The notes beneath the pieces are model-generated. The model searched no databases, was not told where the DNA came from, and was given only the letters and a program-made list of their open reading frames with translations. From NCBI GenBank assembly GCA_937902125.1, contig CALDIB010000009.1:1-36810 (forward strand): a stretch of DNA of 36,810 nucleotides, in the 5' to 3' direction. Source of the stretch: an uncultured Treponema sp. (GTDB lineage Bacteria > Spirochaetota > Spirochaetia > Treponematales > Treponemataceae). The translations under genes and the position numbers were made by a program. Below are positions 29,813 through 36,810 of this stretch, in pieces. Position 1 is the first letter of the stretch. Each line of letters begins with the position of its first letter.

Positions 29813-31129
29813 TTATTCGTTGCTTTTTCTTAATAACCGCAGCGCCTTTGCTTCAATAACACGAATCTGTTCCAAAGAAATATCAAAGGTCTGTCCCACT
29901 TCGTTCAATGTATGGCTGCGTTCCCCGTCCAAACCAAAACGCATTGAAATTACTTTCTTCTCAAATGGCTCTAAGCGACTTATGATTCTGTTCAACTTAT
30001 TTTGAAGCTTTACGAAATCCTTATTAGAGATTTTTTTCTCCGCCGCTCTATTAAGCTCTTTTGAACATTCTTCTGGAGCGGTAAAATCTTTTCCAATCGT
30101 ACCAAAGAGTTCAATCGAATAGTTCAATTTTCCAGATGCAAGAAAAGCTTCCTCTTCTGAAATGACAGCCACTTTTAAAAACCCCATTCCATCCAAAATT
30201 TTTTTGAATCCATATCTAAATCGGGAAGGACAAAAAACAAGAGGGCAAAAGCCCTGCTTCGCCATTTCAGCAGTTTTTGATAAAATCTCATTGTAAAACC
30301 ATTTTCTCATTTCAGGATTAAGAAGCAGACCTCCATTGTTCGTTATATTCTCACTAAGGCATTCATACAATTCCTGAGACAGCGCCAATCCCCTGATTTT
30401 TGAGTTGTCAGCCAGAGGCGCAATGATTTCTGGAACGATTGCAATTCTTGCTTTGTTTACAAGCTCAAAAATTTTTTCTCTGCCAACCTTCGCTTCGTTT
30501 GCAACAGTTTCCAAAATAGGAAGCAGATTTCGAATGCCAACATCTTCTTCTAAAAGAGAGTTCAGAACCGTTTTGACAATCGTCAGCGAGTCATTGCCAT
30601 ATTTTTCTGCCAGCTGATTGCAAAGAAATTGATTTTCTTTTAAAACTTCATCTAAAAGCTCACCCACATATTGTGTCGTTATTACAGATGAAAGATTCTC
30701 TTTTATCTTTTCGGTCAGATGGACCAGAATGATCTTTGGCGCTTCTACAGGTAGATAACCATTCTCTTTAGCCTCTTCTCTTTTGCTTTTTGGAATCCAC
30801 AAAGCCAAAGCAGGACATCCGTAAGCAGGCTCGTTTACAAGCTTCCCCTTCATCTCATTTTTTACACAGCCTGTATCGATAATCAAAATAGAATTCTTTT
30901 TAAGCTCAAAACTGCCAGCAGAAAATCCATTAATTTTAATGTCATATTCAAGAGGCTTAAGATGATGATTTTCTTTTACGCGAACAGAAGGGATGGCAAC
31001 TCCATATTGATTAAAAATCTCTTCACGAATTGCCTGAAGTGATTTTAAAATTTCATCCAACTGCTTTTTAAAACACAAATCGCTTCCAAGTTCCAGTGTA
31101 AATAAATCAAGCTTTCTGTATTTTTCCAT
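29813..31129 (-). CDS. Soluble FlhA (FHIPEP) C-terminal domain fused to sigma-70 region 4
   Basis: The 438-residue protein has no membrane segment. Residues about 8-350 match the cytoplasmic domain of FlhA, the flagellar/type III export gate: LDLFTLELGSDL, IREEIFNQYGVAIPSVRVKENHHLKPLEYDIKINGF, EPAYGCPALALWIPKSKREEAKENGY, VHLTEKIKENLSSVI and LLEEDVGIRNLLPILETVA are all in the FlhA order. The eight-helix membrane domain is absent. Residues 374-438 are a sigma-70 region 4 (LEPFEKKVISMRFGLDGERSHTLNEVGQTFDISLEQIRVIEAKALRLLRK), with the helix-turn-helix that reads -35 boxes; regions 2 and 3 are missing. GGAGG precedes the ATG, 18 bases after the AAA+ gene. FlhA-C normally binds chaperone-substrate complexes. 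Its role here is unknown. Confidence 0.85.
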   Translation of the reverse strand: MEKYRKLDLFTLELGSDLCFKKQLDEILKSLQAIREEIFNQYGVAIPSVRVKENHHLKPLEYDIKINGFSAGSFELKKNSILIIDTGCVKNEMKGKLVNEPAYGCPALALWIPKSKREEAKENGYLPVEAPKIILVHLTEKIKENLSSVITTQYVGELLDEVLKENQFLCNQLAEKYGNDSLTIVKTVLNSLLEEDVGIRNLLPILETVANEAKVGREKIFELVNKARIAIVPEIIAPLADNSKIRGLALSQELYECLSENITNNGGLLLNPEMRKWFYNEILSKTAEMAKQGFCPLVFCPSRFRYGFKKILDGMGFLKVAVISEEEAFLASGKLNYSIELFGTIGKDFTAPEECSKELNRAAEKKISNKDFVKLQNKLNRIISRLEPFEKKVISMRFGLDGERSHTLNEVGQTFDISLEQIRVIEAKALRLLRKSNE

Positions 31130-31147
31130 AATTACCTCCTGCTTTCC

Positions 31148-31996
31148 TTAGCGCATAAAGCCGATGCTTTTTTTACCGTCACATTTTTCTTCCTGCATTT
31201 TGCAAAGTTCTTTTGTAATGAAGTTTTTAGTTATTTTTTCTTGATTCATAAAACGAAGACGGGAAGACAGATTCCCAAAATCACCGGGAGTCGCAGTCTG
31301 AAAACTAGAAATCTTTTTGACGTCATCATCAGAAAAATCAAACTGGCCAAAATAATTATTCAACAAAGTTTTTATCCCTTCATCCTTAAGCGCCTTAAAT
31401 TCCACCATGATATGAAAACGCCGCTGCATTGCCTTATCCATAATTTTTCGAAGATTCGTCGCGCAGATTACGATTCCTTCAAACTTTTCCATCTGAGTAA
31501 GAAACTCGTTTACCCGGGTAATTTCCCAGCTTTGAGAAGCAAGCGTTCTGTCTCGAAAGAAAGAGTCAACCTCGTCAAAAATAAGAATCTTTTTTTGCTG
31601 CCTTGCTTCTTCAAATGCTTTTGCAATATTCTTTTCTGTTTCGCCGACATACATTCCAAAAATGTCTGAAACATTTTTGGACAGCGCTTCCATTCTAAGA
31701 CTTTCCGCAATGTGATGCGCAAGAGCAGTTTTCCCGCCGCCACTTAGACCATAAAAAAGGATACGGATTCCCAACTGTCCACCGCAAGCCTTATAGTCAT
31801 TTTTAATTGCATTCTGAACCATCTGAACAATTTCAGCCGCGGGTATGGAAGTGTTGAGGACACTAAGGTTATAAGTCTTGTTTACAGATGATTTGTGTTC
31901 GTCAACCTTCTCATAAGGATTATCAATGATTACAAATTCATCTTTCTGCATCTCCATTTGGCCATAAATCTTGCGTAAAAGATATTGATAATTCAT
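31148..31996 (-). CDS. AAA+ ATPase of the CDC48/SpoVK-like type
   Basis: The 282-residue protein is a single AAA+ module. Walker A is GLSGGGKT (83-90), a pore-loop-like MYVGETEKNI is at 115-124, Walker B is ILIFDEVDSFF (137-147), sensor 1 is CATN (N181), and arginine-finger candidates R192/R193 lie in MQRRF. A short N-terminal part (1-75) may bind a partner; the C-terminal lid is helical. Such rings remodel or unfold proteins. The gene is first in a two-gene operon with the FlhA-sigma fusion, so that fusion is its likely partner or substrate. GGAGG precedes the ATG. Its promoter carries the shared inverted repeat. Confidence 0.88.
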   Translation of the reverse strand: MNYQYLLRKIYGQMEMQKDEFVIIDNPYEKVDEHKSSVNKTYNLSVLNTSIPAAEIVQMVQNAIKNDYKACGGQLGIRILFYGLSGGGKTALAHHIAESLRMEALSKNVSDIFGMYVGETEKNIAKAFEEARQQKKILIFDEVDSFFRDRTLASQSWEITRVNEFLTQMEKFEGIVICATNLRKIMDKAMQRRFHIMVEFKALKDEGIKTLLNNYFGQFDFSDDDVKKISSFQTATPGDFGNLSSRLRFMNQEKITKNFITKELCKMQEEKCDGKKSIGFMR

Positions 31997-32033
31997 AGCA
32001 TCCTCCTCTTTTGACAGAGATTATTAATGTCCA

Positions 32034-32063
32034 ATTATGGAAAAGTTGACATTTTTCCATAAT
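32034..32063. repeat. Inverted repeat ATTATGGAAAA in the divergent promoter region
   Basis: Perfect 11-base arms ATTATGGAAAA/TTTTCCATAAT around GTTGACAT. It overlaps the -35 box of the WYL gene and lies at the start of the ATPase transcript, so it can be a second operator or a leader hairpin. Confidence 0.6.
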
Positions 32064-32073
32064 GATATAAAAT
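32046..32073 (+). promoter_or_regulatory. Promoter of the WYL regulator gene
   Basis: TTGACA (32046-32051), 16 bases, TAAAAT (32068-32073). The predicted start is near 32080, just before the inverted repeat, which would then act as a roadblock or repressor site. The -10 box overlaps that of the opposite ATPase promoter. Confidence 0.6.
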
Positions 32074-32108
32074 ATAAATGAAAGTCATTCCCAATGCACG
32101 GGAATGAC
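32062..32108 (-). promoter_or_regulatory. Shared promoter/operator element, copy 1
   Basis: The inverted repeat GTCATTCCC/GGGAATGAC (32084-32092 and 32100-32108) has seven bases between its arms. On the minus strand it reads ATTCCCGTG, CA, TTGGGAATG, followed after 16 bases by TATATCAT (32062-32069). It would drive the ATPase and FlhA-sigma genes and cover the start of the WYL transcript. Copy 2 lies at 29759-29802. Confidence 0.8.
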
Positions 32109-32143
32109 TTTACAGTATGGTTTTGATAAATGAGGAAAGCATT

Positions 32144-33169
32144 ATGGCTGTGGATTTTACCGAAAAAGCAAAACGCTACCAGGCGATTGATGAGATTATC
32201 GCGTCGGGGCGAAAACTCAAATGGAATGAGATTGTTCTTGAACTCAAGAACGAATATGGCCTTAAGACTAGCAAAACTTCTTTTTTTCGCGACATAGACG
32301 AATTGGAAAAAAAGTACGCCGCCCCAATCGACACAGACTTTGAAACTAGCGGCTATTTTTATACAGATCCAAAATACAGGCTTCCACGTTTTTACACTGA
32401 TGAAAACGCCGCCCGCGCCGCAAAACTTATAAAAACGCTGATGGATATGGTAAAAGGAAATCCGCTTTACAAGGAAGCGCATGAAGTCTTTGAGTCACTG
32501 GCGACAGAAAAACAAGACCTAACTTTGGAAAACATTAAAATCAACAAAAAACCGGACAATGACAGAATCATTTTTGTAGGAGCGCCAAACACAAAAGTTC
32601 CTACGGAAACCTGGCGAATTATTGACAAGGCTTTGCAGGAAAATCGCGCCATCACTTTTGACTATATTTCTAACGGCGAAAAAAAATCAAAAGGGCGAAG
32701 AGTTCAGCCCTGGCAGTTGATTTTTGATGACGGCAACTGGAATCTTCACGGCCTTGATGTTGTAAAAAATGGCCGCCGAAGATACTCTCTCGAAAAAATC
32801 AAAAACTTAAAAATCACAAATGAAGTTTTTACTCTGCCTAAAGATTATGACTTTAGAAACATGACCCGCGGCTCCTTTGGCTGCATGTGCGACGACAAGC
32901 ATCTTGACTACAAAATCCACCTTCACGGATACGCCGCAAGATACGCCCAAACAAAACTCTGGGGCGACAATCAAACCATTACTCCAGACAAAAAAAATCC
33001 TGGCCCCGACGGCGACGGTATCATCCTAAGCTTTAGAACCAACCAGCTTATAAGCGTTCAGCGCTGGGTGTGGAAATGGGCAGATGAGGCATGGCCTATT
33101 GCGCCAAAGGAGCTGGTGGAAGATTGGATTGAGAAAAGGGAGAGGGTGAATGGAATTAGAGTGATGTAG
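32144..33169 (+). CDS. WYL-domain transcriptional regulator
   Basis: The start at 32144 (MAVDFTEKAKRYQ) has GAGGAA six bases upstream and gives 341 residues; a start 27 bases earlier lacks such a site. The N-terminal part (1-75) is a winged helix with RDIDELEKKY. The WYL domain (about 165-235) shows RVQPWQLIFDDGNWNLHGLD, where WNL stands for WYL, followed by GRRRYSLEKIKNLKI. A C-terminal WCX part follows. WYL domains are thought to bind nucleic acid or nucleotide ligands and often control defence genes. It is divergent from the AAA+/FlhA-sigma operon, and the shared inverted repeat lies in its leader, so autoregulation is likely. Confidence 0.9.
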   Translation: MAVDFTEKAKRYQAIDEIIASGRKLKWNEIVLELKNEYGLKTSKTSFFRDIDELEKKYAAPIDTDFETSGYFYTDPKYRLPRFYTDENAARAAKLIKTLMDMVKGNPLYKEAHEVFESLATEKQDLTLENIKINKKPDNDRIIFVGAPNTKVPTETWRIIDKALQENRAITFDYISNGEKKSKGRRVQPWQLIFDDGNWNLHGLDVVKNGRRRYSLEKIKNLKITNEVFTLPKDYDFRNMTRGSFGCMCDDKHLDYKIHLHGYAARYAQTKLWGDNQTITPDKKNPGPDGDGIILSFRTNQLISVQRWVWKWADEAWPIAPKELVEDWIEKRERVNGIRVM

Positions 33170-33276
33170 GAAGAAGGATGTTTGCTTGTTGTTTTTATGA
33201 TTCACCCTTTTCTTTTTATTTTGACATATTGAAACTAACTATGTTTAGACAGATGAAATAACTGCGCTTGTTTGAT

Positions 33277-34329
33277 TTAAGAAATTGGTTTAATCTCAAT
33301 GCCAATATTTTGCGAGCCAAGTATAAAGTTTTGCATGTTGTCAGGTTTCCATTGTGTAGAAACTGTTATTTTTGTTCCATCTGTAAGAAGAATAGGATGT
33401 TTATTAAATCGACTGCCAGACCATTCATTAGATGTTACATCTTCTACACGACGAATCATTTTTCCAAATCCAGGTTTTGCCAAATAATCAGGAAAAGCAT
33501 TCTGTAACTCTGCAAAAGAAATTCCCCCGTGTGATTCGACATATAATTTTACAGCCGCATATACAGTTGGACCTTTACCTCCAGTTGGAGTTCCATTTAC
33601 TGTATACTGAGTGCTGTCCTTGTTGCCATTATTGAAAGCAGATAGATATGGAGCAGGATTATTTGACATCGATGGAATTATAATCTTTGCTGTCTGAACT
33701 GCGGATTTTAGAATGACCGTAAAAGAGAAACTAGAAAGGATAGAGTCCACATCTGCCGAAGGATATTTTTCTGTAAAGTGTTTTTTTAGCAAATCGCTTA
33801 TCAGGTTAGAATTTAGCTCCTTGCGAATCTCGGTTTCCGCAGATTTTCTTGCATTTCCATCTTTGATAAAATCTTTAATTTTCTGCTTGTTAAAATTTTC
33901 CTTGGCAAACAATTCCACAAAACGCCCGCCGTTTTGATTATCCAGAGCAAAAGGAATCTCCAGCACAGAAAAAGAATCTTTCCTTGCTGTAAAATCATAA
34001 TCATAAATATACAGCCTATCGCACACAAGAATTCCCAAATCCAGTTTAAGCTGATTCATATAGCTGAAAAGCTGTTCCTGTCCGTCGTGAAGAGTATGCC
34101 GCTTTAGCTCCACGATGAACAAATCTTCGGTGTCGTTTTTTATCACGATATCAGCCCGCTTTGTCATTACGCCCATTTTTACGGAATGTTGGGAGTCGAT
34201 GTCGGATTTTGAATATCCAAAACAAAATTTGAATAGTACTTCCCATGTTTTTTGAACAATTTCTTCTTTACAATTTAAGTTATCATTATATTCTGAAACG
34301 ATTTCATTCCAATAAGCTGTGTATGACAT
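33277..34329 (-). CDS. PD-(D/E)XK nuclease-domain protein, HsdR N-terminal-like
   Basis: The 350-residue protein has a restriction-type nuclease core near the N-terminus: KRADIVIKNDTEDLFIVELKRHT with D60, E74 and K76, as in type I restriction HsdR N-domains. It has no helicase motor. The C-terminal third (GPTVYAAVKLYVESHGGISFAELQNAFPDYLAKPGFGKMI) looks like a small winged-helix-type domain that might bind DNA. An AGGAG site precedes the ATG. It is the last of three co-oriented genes after the Sel1-repeat and SIR2-like genes, with 33 bases between it and the Sel1-repeat gene. It probably cuts DNA or RNA in a defence context. It runs convergently to the WYL gene. Confidence 0.75.
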   Translation of the reverse strand: MSYTAYWNEIVSEYNDNLNCKEEIVQKTWEVLFKFCFGYSKSDIDSQHSVKMGVMTKRADIVIKNDTEDLFIVELKRHTLHDGQEQLFSYMNQLKLDLGILVCDRLYIYDYDFTARKDSFSVLEIPFALDNQNGGRFVELFAKENFNKQKIKDFIKDGNARKSAETEIRKELNSNLISDLLKKHFTEKYPSADVDSILSSFSFTVILKSAVQTAKIIIPSMSNNPAPYLSAFNNGNKDSTQYTVNGTPTGGKGPTVYAAVKLYVESHGGISFAELQNAFPDYLAKPGFGKMIRRVEDVTSNEWSGSRFNKHPILLTDGTKITVSTQWKPDNMQNFILGSQNIGIEIKPIS

Positions 34330-34362
34330 AATTGTTCGGCTCCTTATGTTTTGAGATTTTAT

Positions 34363-35610
34363 CTAAAGATTTCTAGGAAATATTTCATTAAGTTGATTGA
34401 TTGTTGACAGAGTTAATGAATCTTTACATTTATTCCATAATTCTTTCGCCTTTTCAATATTATTTTCAACACCAATTCCATCTCGATACATACAGCTAAG
34501 ACAAAATTGTGATTTTGATTCACCTATTGTAGTTGCTTTTTGCCATAAAAGTAATGCTTTTGAGAAGTCTTGATTTACACCTTTCCCTAAAAAATACATG
34601 TAACCTAGCAAAAAGTTTGCTTTTGGATTATCTTGATAAAAAGATTCGTTTAACCAAATAGGAAAGTGCTTTAATTTAAAAAACACATCATCATCATAAT
34701 AGATGTTGACAATTTCTAATCTGGCATCATCATTTCCTTGTTCTGCTGAATTGGTTAAGTGTTTCAATGCCTTTTCATAAACTCCCTCTTTATAGAAGTC
34801 ACAGCCGATTTTATACTCTTCTTCGGAAGTGAGAGTATGAGACTCTGGAATTTGCGTTTTTTTCTCTATGCACGTAGAGCTTGGAAGCGGAAAGCTCACA
34901 TCTTTTGTCTTAGCAATTCTGGTAATTTCAAAATTGACTCTTAGATTAATTCTTTTTTGTTTTTCCTCAAAAATATGTTGTTCTATATCATCTATTTCAT
35001 TATCTATTTGCTCTAAAGAGTAATCCTCATATTTTTCACAGAATGGAATTTCAAGTTTAATTTTCTTGATACCTTTTTTTAGATTTTCTCTATAACAAGC
35101 TGAGGAAAAAATACATGCCTTCAAATTTGAATACATAGAAAAACTTATCCTAGTCCAAGTGTTTTTAATGGGTTCTTTTTTATCATTGAGGTAAAAATAT
35201 CTGTTTGCCTGCCCGACTAAGATAAACAAGCGCTTGAAAACAGCTTCGTCTTTAGGATGAAATTCAAATTGAATATCAGATTTTTTCCAATGAATGCTTT
35301 TTCTTGAATCGTATAGGTCAATTAAATATTTTAAACCTTCTTTTACTTTTTCTTTGTCTTTTGAAGATATTTCTGAAAGCTCCAATGATATGTCATCATA
35401 AACTTTGTCCTCGTCTTCTAAATAATCGATATCACTATTAGAAAGTGGTTTATCAATTATCCTGATAATTTTTTTGATTATATCGATGTCTATCTCTTTT
35501 GCATTATATTCTTCATCCATCAAAACTGCATATTCAATTAATCCATATAAATCAAAATCACTTGATTCGTTTCTTCTCATTACATTTTCAATTAATTTTT
35601 CGACATTCAT
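34363..35610 (-). CDS. Sel1-repeat protein with an unrecognised N-terminal part
   Basis: The 415-residue protein ends with Sel1/TPR-like repeats from about 268 (YKIGCDFYKEGVYEKALKHLTNSAEQGNDDARLEI, ANFLLGYMYFLGKGVNQDFSKALLLWQKATTIG, SQFCLSCMYRDGIGVENNIEKAKELWNKC), which bind proteins. The N-terminal 260 residues are charged, helical and unrecognised; one stretch (ISFSMYSNLKACIFSSACYRENLKKGIKKIKLEIPF) is less polar. GGAG precedes the ATG, and the SIR2-like gene ends 12 bases upstream. The gene is very AT-rich. It may connect the SIR2-like and nuclease proteins. Confidence 0.75.
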   Translation of the reverse strand: MNVEKLIENVMRRNESSDFDLYGLIEYAVLMDEEYNAKEIDIDIIKKIIRIIDKPLSNSDIDYLEDEDKVYDDISLELSEISSKDKEKVKEGLKYLIDLYDSRKSIHWKKSDIQFEFHPKDEAVFKRLFILVGQANRYFYLNDKKEPIKNTWTRISFSMYSNLKACIFSSACYRENLKKGIKKIKLEIPFCEKYEDYSLEQIDNEIDDIEQHIFEEKQKRINLRVNFEITRIAKTKDVSFPLPSSTCIEKKTQIPESHTLTSEEEYKIGCDFYKEGVYEKALKHLTNSAEQGNDDARLEIVNIYYDDDVFFKLKHFPIWLNESFYQDNPKANFLLGYMYFLGKGVNQDFSKALLLWQKATTIGESKSQFCLSCMYRDGIGVENNIEKAKELWNKCKDSLTLSTINQLNEIFPRNL

Positions 35611-35622
35611 ATTAATCTCCTG

Positions 35623-36495
35623 CTATTCCATCCTCGTTCCCGCCCATTTCACAAAGTCAGGATAGAACAAGTCTTTTACATCTTTTTCCGTGCAGTTGCC
35701 GAATACTTGTGGAACGCCTCCCGTCCATGCACGGACTTTGTTTTTGCCGAAAATGGCAATTGCGTTTTCAATTGCGTCAATTCCATATCCGTTGCCTTTG
35801 TCCTTATATTTGCTGATATATGAATCCAACTCATCTGAATAAATCCAGCGTTCTTCACCTTTGTGTCCGACAACGACAGTACAAAATGCCGCGTTTTCTG
35901 TTTCGAGTCTGCTTCGAACTCCTTCGGCGAAAGCGTGCTGCCAGATTGTATCATCGGGCGGAAGGCGATAGCCGAGCAGGACGATGTGCCTCGCTTTTTC
36001 CAAACTGACCTTTACATTCCGCTGAATTTCTTCCAAAAAGGAAGTGGGCGTGGATTTATACATCGTCTGCATAATCATGGGCGCGTCGCTTGCTTTCGTT
36101 TCTGAGCCGCAGTGCATACATTGGAGCGAATCGTATTTCAGTTTTGCCCGCCACTCGTTTTCTTTCTGCGTGAATTCTTTTTTATCAGTGTTTTCAGCTT
36201 CAAAAAGCGGAATCGGGAAATTCGGAATCAGTTTTCTCGATTTATAATCTCCCCAGTCATTGTTTCCGTGAAAGAAGGTCATTCTTCCGCACACCGGGCA
36301 TTCCCGCCAGTTTGAAGAGCCGTGCGCAAAATAAAATTTCCCCGCGCGGTTAATCGGAGTGCCGATGTGGTCGTCTTCGTTCTCGCGGCTTGCCACGCTT
36401 TCGGTAAATTCAAGAGTCGGCTCTATTCTGCCGTCCACACGTTTTCGGGCGCGATGCCCTGAAATTCCGCTTGCGGATGGGTAATTCGCATGCAC
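35623..36495 (-). CDS. SIR2-like protein, apparently N-terminally truncated
   Basis: The frame begins with GTG at 36495 (AGGGG upstream) and has a stop shortly before it, giving 290 residues. It holds the second half of a SIR2-type fold: FYFAHGSSNW (54-63, the KLHGSxNW signature), a zinc ribbon CPVCG (66-70) and CMHCG (126-130), and HIVLLGYRLPPDD, the late NAD-pocket strand. The expected N-terminal Rossmann part with GAGxS is missing, and residues 1-40 show no SIR2 similarity. The gene is either a truncated remnant or a rearranged one. Full-length SIR2 proteins in defence islands deplete NAD. It heads the operon with the Sel1-repeat and nuclease genes. Confidence 0.7.
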   Translation of the reverse strand: MHANYPSASGISGHRARKRVDGRIEPTLEFTESVASRENEDDHIGTPINRAGKFYFAHGSSNWRECPVCGRMTFFHGNNDWGDYKSRKLIPNFPIPLFEAENTDKKEFTQKENEWRAKLKYDSLQCMHCGSETKASDAPMIMQTMYKSTPTSFLEEIQRNVKVSLEKARHIVLLGYRLPPDDTIWQHAFAEGVRSRLETENAAFCTVVVGHKGEERWIYSDELDSYISKYKDKGNGYGIDAIENAIAIFGKNKVRAWTGGVPQVFGNCTEKDVKDLFYPDFVKWAGTRME

Positions 36496-36530
36496 AATCC
36501 CCTTGCTTTAATTTTGAAAGAGTGGAAACA

Positions 36531-36810
36531 TTATTGCCACTCGATTCCTTCGTAATTGCTGCTGGGCGTCAGATCATAGAGCACCCGGCTGACGTTTTTC
36601 TGATCCCGCAGGATCAATTCCATTGCCGTTTCCATCACGTCGTAGGGCAACCGGGCGGCGTAGGCTTTGCTGCGCTCGCTGGCGTGCACCGCCCGCAGGC
36701 AGATCACGCATTTTTCCTCGTCCCCCGGCACGGGGCACAGCACCGCGAAATACTGCCACAGCCGTTTGGCCGCGCCGGAGCGCTCCAATTCGCCCCGGAA
36801 AATGGCGTCC
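36531..36810 (-). CDS. GC-rich C-terminal gene fragment, open to the window edge
   Basis: The frame is open from the window edge, and the visible 92 residues end in LPYDVMETAMELILRDQKNVSRVLYDLTPSSNYEGIEWQ. A CVICL pair of Cys and a basic middle are seen. I do not recognise the family. Similar short C-terminal ends occur in my memory among genes of Firmicutes integrative elements, but I cannot place it. Codon use is strongly GC-rich, unlike every neighbour, so it is likely foreign. It lies 35 bases from the truncated SIR2-like gene, so the border falls between them. Confidence 0.45.
   Translation of the reverse strand, partial: DAIFRGELERSGAAKRLWQYFAVLCPVPGDEEKCVICLRAVHASERSKAYAARLPYDVMETAMELILRDQKNVSRVLYDLTPSSNYEGIEWQ

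Noticed and set aside
29813..31129. True flagellar FlhA
   Set aside because: The membrane domain is missing, a sigma-4 domain is attached, and no flagellar genes are near.
29813..31129. Complete alternative sigma factor
   Set aside because: Regions 2 and 3, needed for -10 recognition and core binding, are absent.
33170..33276. Promoter at TTGACA near 33230
   Set aside because: No good -10 box follows at proper spacing and no plus-strand gene lies downstream.

Overview
The window looks like a piece of a Treponema-like spirochaete chromosome. The clues are moderate GC coding with runs of A and T, EF-P, HtpG and FtsK in spirochaete style, and relaxed lipoprotein and signal peptides. This is an inference from gene content. 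No rRNA, tRNA or CRISPR array was seen.

Layout. (1) 1-3135, plus strand: the end of a LysR regulator, then a three-gene run (SAM methyltransferase, ketosynthase-like protein, PlsC-type acyltransferase) that resembles part of an aryl-polyene (APE) locus. (2) 3327-11669: htpG; an AT-rich DNA methyltransferase and a probable partner restriction gene; a TrmH-type RNA methyltransferase, an exported protein and efp; a membrane GGDEF-EAL protein; and a small AraC-type regulator. (3) 11679-16339: an ABC sugar importer with the gene order and sequence signatures of the galactofuranose system YtfQ-YtfR-YtfT-YjfF. It has a perfect 20-bp palindromic operator upstream and a terminator hairpin after the binding-protein gene. 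(4) 16520-19697, minus strand: five more APE-type genes (LolA-like carrier, thioesterase, LpxL-type acyltransferase, family 2 glycosyltransferase, hot-dog dehydratase). Both APE-like halves start from similar promoters placed almost on the start codon. (5) 19783-27541: modF-like ABC protein, GH18-type glycosidase, hairpin-rich tandem repeats, ftsK, an NlpC/P60 protein with a beta-barrel-like tail, and a lipoprotein. (6) 27557-29722: small or secreted proteins of unknown function with several hairpins between them.

(7) 29813-33169 is the most unusual part. A AAA+ ATPase gene is followed by a gene for a soluble FlhA (FHIPEP) C-terminal domain fused to a sigma-70 region 4 domain. A WYL-domain regulator is transcribed divergently. 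The promoter of the ATPase-FlhA/sigma pair and the promoter of a 62-residue membrane protein gene just downstream share an ungapped element: an inverted repeat (ATTCCCGTG, two variable bases, TTGGGAATG), then 16 bases, then TATATCAT. I read this as a compact regulon in which the WYL protein or the sigma-4 fusion acts on a shared operator. I do not know a described system with this composition.

(8) 33277-36810: an accessory stretch with a PD-(D/E)XK nuclease, a Sel1-repeat protein and an apparently N-terminally truncated SIR2-like protein in one operon. This resembles a defence island. It ends against a GC-rich fragment of clearly different base composition.
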